Assembly: GCA_030658975.1 (NCBI GenBank)
Contig: JAUSBL010000021.1
Span: forward strand, 1 to 58,304
Direction of reading: 5' to 3'
DNA length: 58,304 nt
Source of the DNA: Candidatus Latescibacterota bacterium
GTDB lineage: Bacteria > Krumholzibacteriota > Krumholzibacteriia > LZORAL124-64-63
This document shows positions 1-11,237 of the stretch, piece by piece. The notes under the pieces are model-generated. The model saw only the letters and a list, made by a program, of their open reading frames with translations. It was not told the DNA's origin and did not search any database. Position 1 is the first letter of the stretch; the number at the start of each line of letters is the position of its first letter. The position numbers and the translations under genes are program-made.

Positions 1-219
1 AGTCGCGGCGCCGGCGGGCGCGACGGGCGGCGCGGCGGGGGCCGGATCGGGCGCGGCCGCCTCGGCCTCGTCGGCCAGCTCGCGCCGCCACTGGCGCAGG
101 CGCCGCTTGAGGTCTCCGGGGGTCAGGCCGCACTCGCGGGCGAGCGAACGCAGGTTTTCCGTGCGTTCCAGGGCGAGCAGGAGGTCGCCGAGGGTGACCG
201 GCGGTGCGGGTTCGGTCAT
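1..219 (-). CDS. Partial hypothetical protein, N-terminal 73 residues
   Basis: Reading leftward from an ATG at 219, the frame is open to the window edge. It gives 73 residues beginning MTEPAPPVTLGDLLLALE. The start at 219 is preferred over the in-frame ATG at 225 because a GGAG lies 6 nt upstream of it. Residues 20-45 (LRSLARECGLTPGDLKRRL) look like a helix-turn-helix or short helical hairpin. An Ala/Pro/Glu-rich linker follows and runs off the edge, so a C-terminal domain outside the window is likely. I do not recognise the family. Confidence 0.6.
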   Translation of the reverse strand, partial: MTEPAPPVTLGDLLLALERTENLRSLARECGLTPGDLKRRLRQWRRELADEAEAAAPDPAPAAPPVAPAGAAT

Positions 220-293
220 CGTCATCTCCGTCGTACCCGGGAAAGTGGGTGCCGCCGGATCCGGGCGACGACTCGCGGGAACGCTTGCGGGGT

Positions 294-370
294 TGGTGGG
301 CGATACTGGACTCGAACCAGTGACCTCTCGCGTGTGAGGCGAGCGCTCTAGCCAGCTGAGCTAATCGCCC
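294..370 (-). tRNA. tRNA-Val (CAC)
   Basis: The minus strand folds as a complete cloverleaf. The acceptor is GGGCGAT/ATCGCCC, the D-arm AGCTCAGCTGGCTAGAGC and the anticodon stem CTCGC/GCGAG with loop CTCACAC, giving anticodon CAC. A T-arm with GGTTCGAGTCC follows. The discriminator is A and CCA is encoded (294-296). It reads GTG codons, which suits the high-GC genome. A second valine tRNA (TAC) lies at 51706-51782. Confidence 0.95.
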
Positions 371-421
371 GAGCTTCGCGTTCCCTTCGCGGGCGGCGGC
401 GGTCTGACAGGTCGCGATGCC

Positions 422-497
422 TGGTGGGCCCACCAGGATTCGAACCTGGGTTCAACCGGTTATGAGCCGGTCGCCTTAACCGCTTGGCCATGGGCCC
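422..497 (-). tRNA. tRNA with CAT anticodon (probably tRNA-Ile2, possibly elongator Met)
   Basis: The acceptor GGGCCCA/TGGGCCC, the anticodon stem ACCGG/CCGGT with loop CTCATAA, and encoded CCA (422-424) are all visible. It is not the initiator: base pair 1-72 is G-C, and the anticodon stem lacks the GGG/CCC signature. The GGCTCATAACC anticodon arm resembles the lysidine-modified tRNA-Ile2 that reads ATA. An elongator methionine identity cannot be excluded by eye. Confidence 0.9.
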
Positions 498-498
498 A

Positions 499-534
499 CG
501 ATCCGGCCGCTCATGATAGGAAACCCCCGGATCG
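499..534. repeat. Inverted repeat between rpoD stop and the CAT tRNA
   Basis: CGATCCGG (499-506) is the reverse complement of CCGGATCG (527-534), with a 20-nt loop. It fills almost all of the space between the rpoD stop codon and the 5' end of the tRNA. It could be a processing stem or attenuator. There is no U-tract, so it is not a standard terminator. Confidence 0.4.
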
Positions 535-537
535 CGG

Positions 538-2172
<1,635 letters not shown>

Positions 2173-2176
2173 AGAC

Positions 2177-3943
2177 CTATTCCCCTCGTCCGCCGGGGCG
2201 TGCCCGCAGGGCATCGCTGTCGCGGCGTCGTTGGCGGTAGGTGTCCAGCCGGTGGCGGCAGTCGCGGACGATGCGCGCGTGGTCGCCGGTGCCGCCGGCT
2301 TCGGGATCCGTGAGCAGGTCCGTGACGAGGCGGCGATAGCCGTCGTCATGGGCATGCCAGCGCTCCTGGACGAAAACGGCCGGAGGCGGCGCGCCGTCGC
2401 GCCGGCGCTGCGCCAGCCAGGTCGCCAGTTCCTCGTGCAGCCGCCGGGCCGGTTCCAGCGTGAAATCGGCGTCCGTCCACAGGCCCAGCATCGTCTCGGC
2501 GGCCTCCCCCGATTCATCGGCCAGGACGTGGGCGAGCATCTGCTGCTCGACCGCCGCCGCATCCACACGCAGCGGACCCCGGTCGGGTTGCAAGGGGCGG
2601 GCCACCGGGGGGTCCGCCGTATCGTGCCGCGCCGCCGGCGGCCCGGACGGACGGGGCGCTTCGGTGCGCCGGGCGACCTCCTCGCCGACCAGTTCCCTCG
2701 CCAGGGCGAAGACCTCGGCCGCCTCGTCCACCAGCAGCGAACGGCGGATCGGGTCGGGCACGGCGGCCACGGCCTCGATCGCGCGCTTGACCGCCCGCTC
2801 CCTCGCCTCGCGCCCCCGCCCGCTCTCGGCGGCGAGGTCGCGCAGCAGTTGCAGGTAGCCCGGAGCAGCCTCCAGGACCGCGGTCAGCGCCGTCGCGTCG
2901 CGCCCCAGCAAGAAGGACGCCGGGTCCTCGCCCGACGGCAGCCGACCGATGCGGGGCTCGAGTCCGCCGGCCAGGGCGGCGGCCGCGGCCTTGACCGAGG
3001 CCTTGATCCCGGCGGCGTCGCCGTCGAACAGGACGAACACCCGCGAGCAGCCCCGGCGCAGGATGCGCGCCTGCTCCTGCGTGAAGGCCGTGCCGCAGGT
3101 CGCGACGCCGTTGCCGAATCCCGCCTGGGCCAGGGCGATCTGGTCGAGGTAGCCCTCCACCAGGATGGCCGTCTTGTGCCGGGCGATGGGGATCCGGGAC
3201 ATGGCGAAGCCGTACAACAACTCGCGCTTGCTGAAGTAGGGACCTTCGGCGGAGTTGAGGTATTTGGGCTCCCCCTCGCCCAGGATCCGACCTCCGAAAC
3301 CCGCGATGCGCTGGGCGATATTTCGGACGGGAAAGATAATCCGGTTGCGGAAATAAGCAAAAGGCTCGCCGCCGTGCCCGATGCGCACCAGACCGGTCCG
3401 CAGCGCCAGGTCGCGATCGACGCCGCGGGGCGTCAACCCGTCGACGAGCCACGACGTGGCCGCCGGCGCGAAACCGACGTCGTAGCGTCGCAGGATCTCC
3501 TGCCCGAAGCCGCGCCCTTCGAGGTAGGCGCGGGCCTCGGCGCCCTCGCGACCCCAGTACGCCTCGCTCCACAGGGTGGCCGCCGCCTCCTGCGCGCGGA
3601 AGAAGGCCTGACGTTCGCCCTCGGCCTCGTCGTTGTCCACCAGGAAGCGGGCCAGGTCCACGTCCAGGGGCCGGGCCAGGATCTCCAGGGCCTCGGGGAA
3701 CGACAGCCCCTGCAGCTTCATCAGGAACGAGATGACGTCGCCACCCTCGCCGCAGCCGAAGCACTTGTAGATCTGGCGGTGCGGGTTGACGTTGAAGCTC
3801 GGCGTCTTCTCGCGGTGGAAGGGGCAGAGCCCCACGAGGTTCGTCCCGGCGGCGCGCAGCGTCACGTACTCGCGCACGACCGCCACGATGTCGGACTCTT
3901 CCTTGATGCGGGCGACGAGGTCCTTGGGCAGAACGGGTGACAT
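2177..3943 (-). CDS. dnaG: DNA primase
   Basis: The 588-residue primase makes RNA primers at the replication fork. It has an N-terminal CHC2 zinc finger ([15 protein letters not shown] followed by CFGCGEGGD). The TOPRIM core has EGYLD and the acidic FDGDAAG motif. A divergent C-terminal helicase-interaction region completes the protein. The start [10 protein letters not shown] was chosen because GGAGGAG lies 8 nt upstream; an upstream in-frame ATG at 4033 has no such support. It is followed directly by rpoD and preceded by mutS2 after a 120-nt gap in which I see no clear promoter. Confidence 0.97.
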   Translation of the reverse strand: MSPVLPKDLVARIKEESDIVAVVREYVTLRAAGTNLVGLCPFHREKTPSFNVNPHRQIYKCFGCGEGGDVISFLMKLQGLSFPEALEILARPLDVDLARFLVDNDEAEGERQAFFRAQEAAATLWSEAYWGREGAEARAYLEGRGFGQEILRRYDVGFAPAATSWLVDGLTPRGVDRDLALRTGLVRIGHGGEPFAYFRNRIIFPVRNIAQRIAGFGGRILGEGEPKYLNSAEGPYFSKRELLYGFAMSRIPIARHKTAILVEGYLDQIALAQAGFGNGVATCGTAFTQEQARILRRGCSRVFVLFDGDAAGIKASVKAAAAALAGGLEPRIGRLPSGEDPASFLLGRDATALTAVLEAAPGYLQLLRDLAAESGRGREARERAVKRAIEAVAAVPDPIRRSLLVDEAAEVFALARELVGEEVARRTEAPRPSGPPAARHDTADPPVARPLQPDRGPLRVDAAAVEQQMLAHVLADESGEAAETMLGLWTDADFTLEPARRLHEELATWLAQRRRDGAPPPAVFVQERWHAHDDGYRRLVTDLLTDPEAGGTGDHARIVRDCRHRLDTYRQRRRDSDALRARPGGRGE

Positions 3944-4063
3944 CGGCGCGACGCTCCTCCGGCCCTGATCCGACCCCTCGTTGTGCACACACCCGGATCT
4001 GCAAACGTACCAGTTCCCCGGCCGGAAGTCCAATTTCCCGCTGCGCCGCCGCCCGCGCCGCGT

Positions 4064-6460
4064 TCAGGCCAGCCTGACGACGGTCCGTCCCTGCCCCCCC
4101 TGGTCGGGGGGGGCATCCTGGAAACCGGCGACGCGGGGGTCGCGGGACAGCCGCTCCAGCAGGTAGGTGCGCAGGCGCCCGGTGCCGAAGCCGTGGATGA
4201 CGCCGATTTCGGCGGTTCCGGCCGGAATCGCCCGGTCGATGAGGCGGTCCAGCGCCTCCCAACCCTCTTCAGCCCGGTAGCCGCGCAGGTCGAGTTCGGT
4301 CGTCGCGACGGACACGCCGGCCGCCGACGGGAAGCGCGCGGCCGGCGCCGGCGCCGCGCCCGCGTCCTCGCCGCTGGGCCCGGCCTCGACCACGGCCGCG
4401 GGCAGAGACAGGCGCAGGCCCCCGGCGAGGACCACCAGCCGGCCGCCGCGGACCTCGACGATCCGGCCATCGAGTCCGAGGTGCGGCACGCGCACGCGGT
4501 CCCCCGCGGCGGGCGCGCGAGCGGGCGCGCGCGGCGTCTCGGGCGGCAGGCGGGATCCCAGGCCGGCCAGTTCCGCGCGGGCCTCGCGGATGGTGCGGGT
4601 CTGAGGCCCCCCGCCGCGCAGTTCCTGCACCAGCCGTTCAAGGGTCCGGCGCGCCTCGGCCAGGAACTCCTCCCCCGCGCGGCGGGCCGCCGCCAGGGTT
4701 TCGATCCGCTCGCGGTCGATGCCGGCGAGGCGGCCCGCCAGCGCGTCGTGCTCGAGCCGGGCGGCTTCGGCCAGGCGTCGGGCCTCGAGCTGGCTCTGCT
4801 GCAGATCGCGGGCGCGGGCGCCCAGTTCGGTGAGCAGGTGCTCGATCCGGAACCGGTCCTCGCCGACGCGCGCGCGGGCGCGCTCCACGAGGCCGGCGGG
4901 GAAGTCCAGCCGCCCGGCGATGGCGAAGGCGTGGCTCGCCCCGGGCACTCCCGCCCGCAGTGTGTACAGCGGCGCGAGGTTCGCTTCGTCGAAATCCATC
5001 GCCGCATTCGCCATCAGCGGGTGGTCGGCGACGGCGGCCTTCAGCAGTCCGGAGTGGGTGGTGGCGAGCACCAGCGCGCCGCGGTCGGCCAGTTCCTCGA
5101 GCACGGTGAAGGCCAGGGCCGTGCCCTCGTCCGGATCGGTCCCGCTGCCGATCTCGTCGCAGAGGACCAGGGACTGCCCGCCGGCGCGGGCCAGAAACCC
5201 GGCCAGGTGGGACAGGTGCGCCGAGAAGCTGCTGAGCGAGCGGGCGATGGACTGGTCGTCGCCGAGGTCGACTTCGAGACGCCCCAGCAGCGGCAGCCGC
5301 GTGTCCTCGCGGGCCGGCACGTCCCAGCCGCACTGCGCCAGCAGGCACAGCAGGCCCGCGCACTTCAGCGCCACCGACTTGCCGCCGGCGTTGGGGCCGC
5401 TGATCACCAGGATGCGCGCGCCGTCGGGCATGGCCAGGTCCAGGGGCACGACGTCCACATCTTCGCGGTCCAGCAGCAACGGGTGGCGGCCGGCGCGGAT
5501 GTCCAGGACGCCGTCCTCGCCCAGCGCGGGGCGCGCGCCGCGCACCGCGCGGCTCCACAGCAGGGCGGCCCGCGTCTCGTCCACGCGCAGGGAGAGCTCG
5601 CAGGCCTCGCGCAGCGCGGGCGCCGCCGCCTCCGCCGCGCGGTTGAGCTCCAGCAGGATGCGTTCGGCCTCGGCCGCGGCGGCCAGCCGGGTCTCGATCA
5701 GGTCGTTCTGGAGCGCGACGACGGAGGCGGGTTCGATGAACAGGGTGCCGCCCGTCGCCGAGCGGTCGTGCACGATGCCGTCGACCAGGCGCTTCGCGCC
5801 CGAGCGCACGGGCAGGCACAGTCGGTCCCCGCGCAGCGTGACCTCGGGGGCGGTCGTCCAGCCGCGCTCGCGGGCGTCGGCCATCGCGCGCTGCACGGCC
5901 GCGCGGGCCTGCCGCTCCTGGTCGCGCGCCTCGCGGCGCAGGCGGCCCAGCTGGGGCGAAGCGTCGTCGCGGACGCCGCCGTCGCGGTCCAGGGCGCGGG
6001 CCACCGCGCCGGCGAGGCCGCCGAGCGGCTGCAGGCAGCGGGCGGCGCCGCACCAGCGCGGGCAGTCCCGCTCGCGGGCGATCAGGTCGTCGCGCAGCAG
6101 ATCGAGATCGACGGCCGTGGCCGCCAGATGGACCAGCTCCGCGCCCGCCAGCCGCAGCGGCCGCGGGCGGTCCAGCAGATCGAGGGCGTCGCCGACCTCG
6201 ACCAGAGGCGGCCACTCGCCGCGTTCGCCGCGCGGGCGCAACTCGTCGGCCAGTTCCCGCACCAGCCCGATCGGTTCCGGCCGCGCGAACGGGCGGCGCA
6301 CAGCGAGGCGGGCCGCCGCGCGGCGGGACCGGGCGTGGCGGGCGACCTGCGCGGCGACGCGGTGCCATTCCAGCAGGCGCAGGGCGCGCCGGTGCTCGGC
6401 GTCGTCCGGCAGCGCGGCCCCGCTCTCCCAGCGTTCCAGTTCTGCCAGCAGCGGAATCAA
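4064..6460 (-). CDS. mutS2: Endonuclease MutS2 (MutS family ATPase with Smr domain)
   Basis: The product has about 798 residues, close to the family norm. The MutS-type ATPase shows Walker A (GPNAGGKSVALK) and Walker B (VLCDEIGSGTDPDEG). A coiled-coil linker follows, then a KOW-like patch (PAAGDRVRVPHLGLDGRIVEV) and a C-terminal Smr nuclease domain (DLRGYRAEEG, then IHGFGTGRLR). MutS2 acts on recombination intermediates and on collided ribosomes in characterised bacteria. I chose the TTG at 6460, just 4 nt past the cvpA stop, with GGAAG about 7 nt upstream. The in-frame ATG further upstream would add about 60 Pro/Arg-rich residues inside cvpA and looks spurious. Confidence 0.92.
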   Translation of the reverse strand: MIPLLAELERWESGAALPDDAEHRRALRLLEWHRVAAQVARHARSRRAAARLAVRRPFARPEPIGLVRELADELRPRGERGEWPPLVEVGDALDLLDRPRPLRLAGAELVHLAATAVDLDLLRDDLIARERDCPRWCGAARCLQPLGGLAGAVARALDRDGGVRDDASPQLGRLRREARDQERQARAAVQRAMADARERGWTTAPEVTLRGDRLCLPVRSGAKRLVDGIVHDRSATGGTLFIEPASVVALQNDLIETRLAAAAEAERILLELNRAAEAAAPALREACELSLRVDETRAALLWSRAVRGARPALGEDGVLDIRAGRHPLLLDREDVDVVPLDLAMPDGARILVISGPNAGGKSVALKCAGLLCLLAQCGWDVPAREDTRLPLLGRLEVDLGDDQSIARSLSSFSAHLSHLAGFLARAGGQSLVLCDEIGSGTDPDEGTALAFTVLEELADRGALVLATTHSGLLKAAVADHPLMANAAMDFDEANLAPLYTLRAGVPGASHAFAIAGRLDFPAGLVERARARVGEDRFRIEHLLTELGARARDLQQSQLEARRLAEAARLEHDALAGRLAGIDRERIETLAAARRAGEEFLAEARRTLERLVQELRGGGPQTRTIREARAELAGLGSRLPPETPRAPARAPAAGDRVRVPHLGLDGRIVEVRGGRLVVLAGGLRLSLPAAVVEAGPSGEDAGAAPAPAARFPSAAGVSVATTELDLRGYRAEEGWEALDRLIDRAIPAGTAEIGVIHGFGTGRLRTYLLERLSRDPRVAGFQDAPPDQGGQGRTVVRLA

Positions 6461-6464
6461 GCGG

Positions 6465-7121
6465 TCACTTCCCGGCCTGCGGGAGCGCGGTGCGGGTCGT
6501 GTCGGCTCCGGACTTGCCGACGCCGGATTTGCCCTCGCCGAAGGCGGACTTCCCGGCGTCGACCGCGGATCTGCCGGCTTCCACCGCCGCGGCCGGGAGA
6601 TCGGCGGCCGCATCCCTGGCGTGGCGCCAGAGGTCCCCGGCATCGCGTTCGTCGACGACGGTGCTGTAGATGGCCGGTGCGGCCCCGTAGGCGAGGCGGG
6701 CCACGGTCTGGGACTGGATGCGCGCGCACCAGGCGCCGCCGCGGTCGAGCCGGCAGACCAGCATCAGCACGACGCTGACGATCAGCAGACCGGCGAACAG
6801 GCCGCCGAGCAGACCGCCGGCGCGGTCGAGACTGCCCAGGGCCGACGCGTTCAGGGACCTGCCGACCAGCCAGGCCAGCAATCGCGAGACGATCAGGACG
6901 GCCACGAAGATCAGCAGCCAGCCCGCCAGCGGCGCCAGCTTCTCCCCGACGCCGGCGTTGCCCTGCAGCCAGGCGCCGGCTGCGCGCCACTGCGCGGCGG
7001 CGATCAGCAACGCGGCGAACAGACCGGCGATCTCCAGCAGCCGGCGCACCAGCCCCGTCCGCCAGCCGCCGGCCGCGAAGAGGGCCAGCACCGCCACCAC
7101 CGCCACCGAAATCCAGGGCAT
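6465..7121 (-). CDS. cvpA: CvpA family membrane protein
   Basis: The 218-residue protein has four predicted membrane helices in the first 130 residues (for example VAVVAVLALFAAGGW and LAGWLLIFVAVLIVSRLLAWL). A soluble Ala/Gly/Lys-rich tail follows. The arrangement and the GxxxGLVRRLLEIAG pattern fit the CvpA/colicin V production family, whose biochemical role is poorly defined. A GGAGG 4-5 nt before the ATG supports the start. It sits between yqeY and mutS2 with gaps of 8 and 4 nt, and cvpA-mutS2 adjacency is common in bacteria. Confidence 0.85.
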   Translation of the reverse strand: MPWISVAVVAVLALFAAGGWRTGLVRRLLEIAGLFAALLIAAAQWRAAGAWLQGNAGVGEKLAPLAGWLLIFVAVLIVSRLLAWLVGRSLNASALGSLDRAGGLLGGLFAGLLIVSVVLMLVCRLDRGGAWCARIQSQTVARLAYGAAPAIYSTVVDERDAGDLWRHARDAAADLPAAAVEAGRSAVDAGKSAFGEGKSGVGKSGADTTRTALPQAGK

Positions 7122-7129
7122 GACGCCTC

Positions 7130-7585
7130 CTATCCGCCGAGCTGGGCCTTGACCGCGGCGCCGACGCGACCGCCGTCGGCCTGCCCGGCGACGCGGGCCA
7201 TCGCGGCCTTCATGACCTGGCCCATCTCGCGCGGCGAGGTCGCGCCGGTCTCGGCGATGGCCGCGCGCACGATCTCGGCCAGGGCCGCGTCGTCCAGCTC
7301 CACGGGCAGGAACTCGTTGACGATGACGAGCTCGGCCTTCGCCTGCGCCACCAGCTCCGGGCGGCCGGCGGACTCGGCCCCGGCCAGCTGGTCCTTCACC
7401 TTCTTGGCGTAGGAGCGCACGATCTTCACGGCGCCCGCCTCGTCGATCTCCTGGCGGGTGTCCACCTCGACCTGCTTGAAGGCGGCCTGCAGCATGCGCA
7501 GCACCGACAGGCGGTCCTTGTCCCGCGCCTTCATGGCGGCGACGGTCTCCTGCTGGAGCCGGGCCGCCAATTCCGATTTCGACAT
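7130..7585 (-). CDS. yqeY: GatB/YqeY domain protein
   Basis: The 151-residue protein is a stand-alone relative of the tRNA-binding tail of GatB. It has MKARDKDRLSVLRMLQAAFKQ near the N-terminus, then VIVNEFLPVELDDAALAEIV. The C-terminal REMGQVMKAAMARVAGQADGG is the typical YqeY signature. The start MSKSELAARL follows GAGGTGG. The role is uncertain; a link to tRNA amidation or translation is suspected from homology only. Confidence 0.93.
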   Translation of the reverse strand: MSKSELAARLQQETVAAMKARDKDRLSVLRMLQAAFKQVEVDTRQEIDEAGAVKIVRSYAKKVKDQLAGAESAGRPELVAQAKAELVIVNEFLPVELDDAALAEIVRAAIAETGATSPREMGQVMKAAMARVAGQADGGRVGAAVKAQLGG

Positions 7586-7635
7586 CCGTCCACCTCGTTC
7601 CCCGTTGCGTCCCGCGCCGCGCGGGACCGTAGAGA

Positions 7636-8451
7636 TCATACTCCCGGGACGGCCCCGGCTTCGACGACCATCTCGCGCACCGCGGCCAGCAGCGCCAGAC
7701 CGGCCAGGGCGGCGGTCCCGGTGCGCAGGCGGTGCGGCCCGAGCCGCAGCGTGCGGCCTGCGGCGGCCAGCAGGGCCAGTTCAGCGTCCTGCCAGCCGCC
7801 CTCGGGCCCGACGCACCACACCAGTTCGCTGCCCGCCCGCAGGTCGGCGGCGCCGGCGGCCGCGGACGCCAGCAGTGCTGCGGGCCCGCAGCGCCCGTCC
7901 CCGTCGTCGCGCCAGTCCCGCGCGCGGTCGCGCGCAGCGCCGGTGAAGAACAGGGCCCCGGGCCGGTCCGCGAGCAGGGCCGCGGGCGACACCGGCGCGG
8001 CGAGTTCGGGCGTCCAGCTGCGGCCGCTCTGCTTGCCGGCCCCGCGCAGCAGCGTCTGCCAGCGGTCGCGGCGTCCCTCGCCGGGCCAGACCTCGCCGCG
8101 CGCCGTCTGCAAGGGGACGATCTCGTGCGCGCCCAGTTCGACCGCCTGCTCGAGCATGGCTTCGAAGCGTTTGCCCTTGGCGACGCCGCAGGCCAGCACC
8201 AGGCGGGGCCGCGCCAGCTCGGAACTCTCCCGGTGCGACGCGCGCACCAGGACGCGGGCGCGACCGGCGTCGGCGCCGGCGTACTCGGCCAGCACCACGC
8301 CGGCGCGCCCGTCGACCAGGCGCACGGGGTCGCCGGGGCGGGCGCGCATCACGTGCAGCAGGTGGTGGCTCTCCTCGGCGTCGAGCCGGACCTCGTCGCC
8401 GGCGCCGGGCAGGGGCGCGCCCGCGGGCGGATCGAAGTGGTAGGTGTGCAC
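7636..8451 (-). CDS. rsmE: 16S rRNA m3U1498 methyltransferase
   Basis: The 271-residue SPOUT-class enzyme methylates U1498 of 16S rRNA. It has an N-terminal PUA-like domain (ESHHLLHVMRARPGDPVRLVDG). The catalytic half contains KGKRFEAMLEQAVELGAHEI, CVGPEGGWQDAEL and the knot motif LGPHRLRTGTAAL. The GTG start at 8451 (MHTYHFDPP) is supported by GGGGGAGG 5 nt upstream. The gene follows dnaJ, as in many bacteria. Confidence 0.95.
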   Translation of the reverse strand: MHTYHFDPPAGAPLPGAGDEVRLDAEESHHLLHVMRARPGDPVRLVDGRAGVVLAEYAGADAGRARVLVRASHRESSELARPRLVLACGVAKGKRFEAMLEQAVELGAHEIVPLQTARGEVWPGEGRRDRWQTLLRGAGKQSGRSWTPELAAPVSPAALLADRPGALFFTGAARDRARDWRDDGDGRCGPAALLASAAAGAADLRAGSELVWCVGPEGGWQDAELALLAAAGRTLRLGPHRLRTGTAALAGLALLAAVREMVVEAGAVPGV

Positions 8452-8480
8452 GCGGACCTCCCCCGACGTCGCGGCGGCGT

Positions 8481-9614
<1,134 letters not shown>

Positions 9615-9630
9615 CCCCGGCGCCTTTCGT

Positions 9631-10185
9631 TCAGCGAGCCACTACGACGCGGCACGGCCGCAGCACCAGGTCCCCGAGACGGTAGCCGGCCTGGGCCACC
9701 TCCAGCACGGCGCCGGATTCGACGCCGTCCCCTTCCATCTGCATCACGGCCTCGTGGATGCTGGGATCGAACAGGTCGCCCTTCGCCGTCGGGATGGGCA
9801 CGAGCCCGCGCGCCCCGAGGATCTCGCGCAACCGGCCGTGGATCAGGCCCACCCCGTTGCGGATGGCCTCGGCGTCGCCGGCCGGGGCCCCGGCGGCGGC
9901 GCCGGCCGCCCGCTCGAAGTTGTCCAGCACGTCGAGCAGGTCGCGCAGGACATCCGCCACGGCGAAGGTCTGGGCCTCGGCGATCTCGCGCCGGGCGCGC
10001 TTGCGCACGTTGTCCAGTTCGGCGTGCGCGCGCAGCCACTTGTCCTTGTAGTCGTCGCGCTCGCGAGCGACTTCGCACAGGGCGTCGGCGGCGGCGTCCG
10101 GTTCCCCGGCCGCGGCGTCGTCCGGCGCCCCGACCGCCGCCTCGACGGCCTCGTCGTCCGGCTTCGGCAGATCACGTTCGGTCAT
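9631..10185 (-). CDS. grpE: Nucleotide exchange factor GrpE
   Basis: The 184-residue protein has an acidic, disordered N-terminus and a long helix ([21 protein letters not shown]). The beta-wing contains [20 protein letters not shown] and [17 protein letters not shown]. It releases ADP from DnaK. The ATG overlaps the hrcA stop by 4 nt (ATGA), so translation is probably coupled to the repressor gene. Confidence 0.97.
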   Translation of the reverse strand: MTERDLPKPDDEAVEAAVGAPDDAAAGEPDAAADALCEVARERDDYKDKWLRAHAELDNVRKRARREIAEAQTFAVADVLRDLLDVLDNFERAAGAAAGAPAGDAEAIRNGVGLIHGRLREILGARGLVPIPTAKGDLFDPSIHEAVMQMEGDGVESGAVLEVAQAGYRLGDLVLRPCRVVVAR

Positions 10186-11237
10186 GTCGGTCCTTCCTGT
10201 CCGCGTGGCAGCTGTTTGAGACCCTGGATCAGGACCTGCATCCCGGCGATGGTGCGGTCGTAGGACATCCGGCGCAGGCCCAGCACCGCCAGCACGCCCC
10301 GCTGCTCGCCGAGCCGGAAAGGCGACGACACCAGGCTGAAGGCCTGCAGCTCGCCGATCGGGTTCTCCGACCCGATCCAGACCGCGATGCCGTCCTCGTT
10401 CTCCGGGCTGAGCCGCCGCAGCGCGGAACGGATCTCGCGCGGCGACTCCAGGAACTTCACCAGCCGCTTGAGCTGGCCGGGGTCGGAGAACTCGGGCTCG
10501 TCCAGGACGTTGGCCACGCCCATCAGCTCGAGGTCGGCGGCCTCCACGTCGTCGAAGAGGGACGCGCCGTTGCGCGCGACGTCCCGGGCGATCCGGCCGG
10601 CGTCGCTGTCGTCGGTGTCGAGCGACGCGAGCACGCCGTGCCGGATCTCGTCGATGGTGCGGCCGCTGATGCGCTCGCTCAGGATGCGGGCCGCGTCGTC
10701 GAGGGCCTCGGGCGTGACGTCGAGATCCACGGCGAAGGTGCCGGTCCGCACCAGGGCGTTGTCCAGCACCAGCACCATCAGGACGCGGCGTTGCTCCTTC
10801 GGGTACAGGTCCAGGCGCCGGGCCCGCACCTGGTCCCAGGCCGGTCCCAGGATGATGCCGATGTTGTCGGTCAGGCGGCACAGCAGCGCCGCGAGCGCCT
10901 TGACCATCGCGTGCGTGCCGCGCGAGCGCTCGAGTTCCCGGTCCACCAGGGCCCGCAGGCTGCGGCCGGCGGTGGCCTCGCCCGGCGGCGCCACGAGCAG
11001 ACGGTTCACGAACGCACGGAACCCGGCGTCGGTGGGCACGCGCCCCGCCGAGACGTGGGGTTTCGCGAGGTAGCCCTCGCGCTCGAGCAGGCCCATGTCG
11101 CCGCGCACCGTCGCGGAGCAGACGGCGCCGCCCAGCCACTGCACCACCAGGGCGGAGCTCACCGGCTGGCCGGTGCGGCTGTACAGCCGCACGACGGCTT
11201 CCAGGACCGTGTCGAGTCTGCTGTCCCTGCTGGTCAT
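10182..11237 (-). CDS. hrcA: Heat-inducible transcription repressor HrcA
   Basis: The 351-residue protein has an N-terminal winged helix (VVRLYSRTGQPVSSALVVQW, then SATVRGDMGLLEREGYLAKPH). A central insert and a C-terminal GAF-like domain follow (SENPIGELQAFSLVSSPF). In other bacteria HrcA binds CIRCE elements and represses the dnaK/groE operons. The start MTSRDSRLDTV has GGGAG 8 nt upstream and overlaps the hemW stop by 4 nt. I see no CIRCE repeat upstream, so regulation here may act further up the block or on operons elsewhere. Confidence 0.95.
   Translation of the reverse strand: MTSRDSRLDTVLEAVVRLYSRTGQPVSSALVVQWLGGAVCSATVRGDMGLLEREGYLAKPHVSAGRVPTDAGFRAFVNRLLVAPPGEATAGRSLRALVDRELERSRGTHAMVKALAALLCRLTDNIGIILGPAWDQVRARRLDLYPKEQRRVLMVLVLDNALVRTGTFAVDLDVTPEALDDAARILSERISGRTIDEIRHGVLASLDTDDSDAGRIARDVARNGASLFDDVEAADLELMGVANVLDEPEFSDPGQLKRLVKFLESPREIRSALRRLSPENEDGIAVWIGSENPIGELQAFSLVSSPFRLGEQRGVLAVLGLRRMSYDRTIAGMQVLIQGLKQLPRGQEGPT

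Noticed and set aside
107..337. Plus-strand frame of 76 codons over the left tRNA
   Set aside because: It runs antisense through tRNA-Val(CAC) and the small minus-strand gene; the end of its translation (DTGLEPVTSRV) is the usual artefact of reading a tRNA T-arm.
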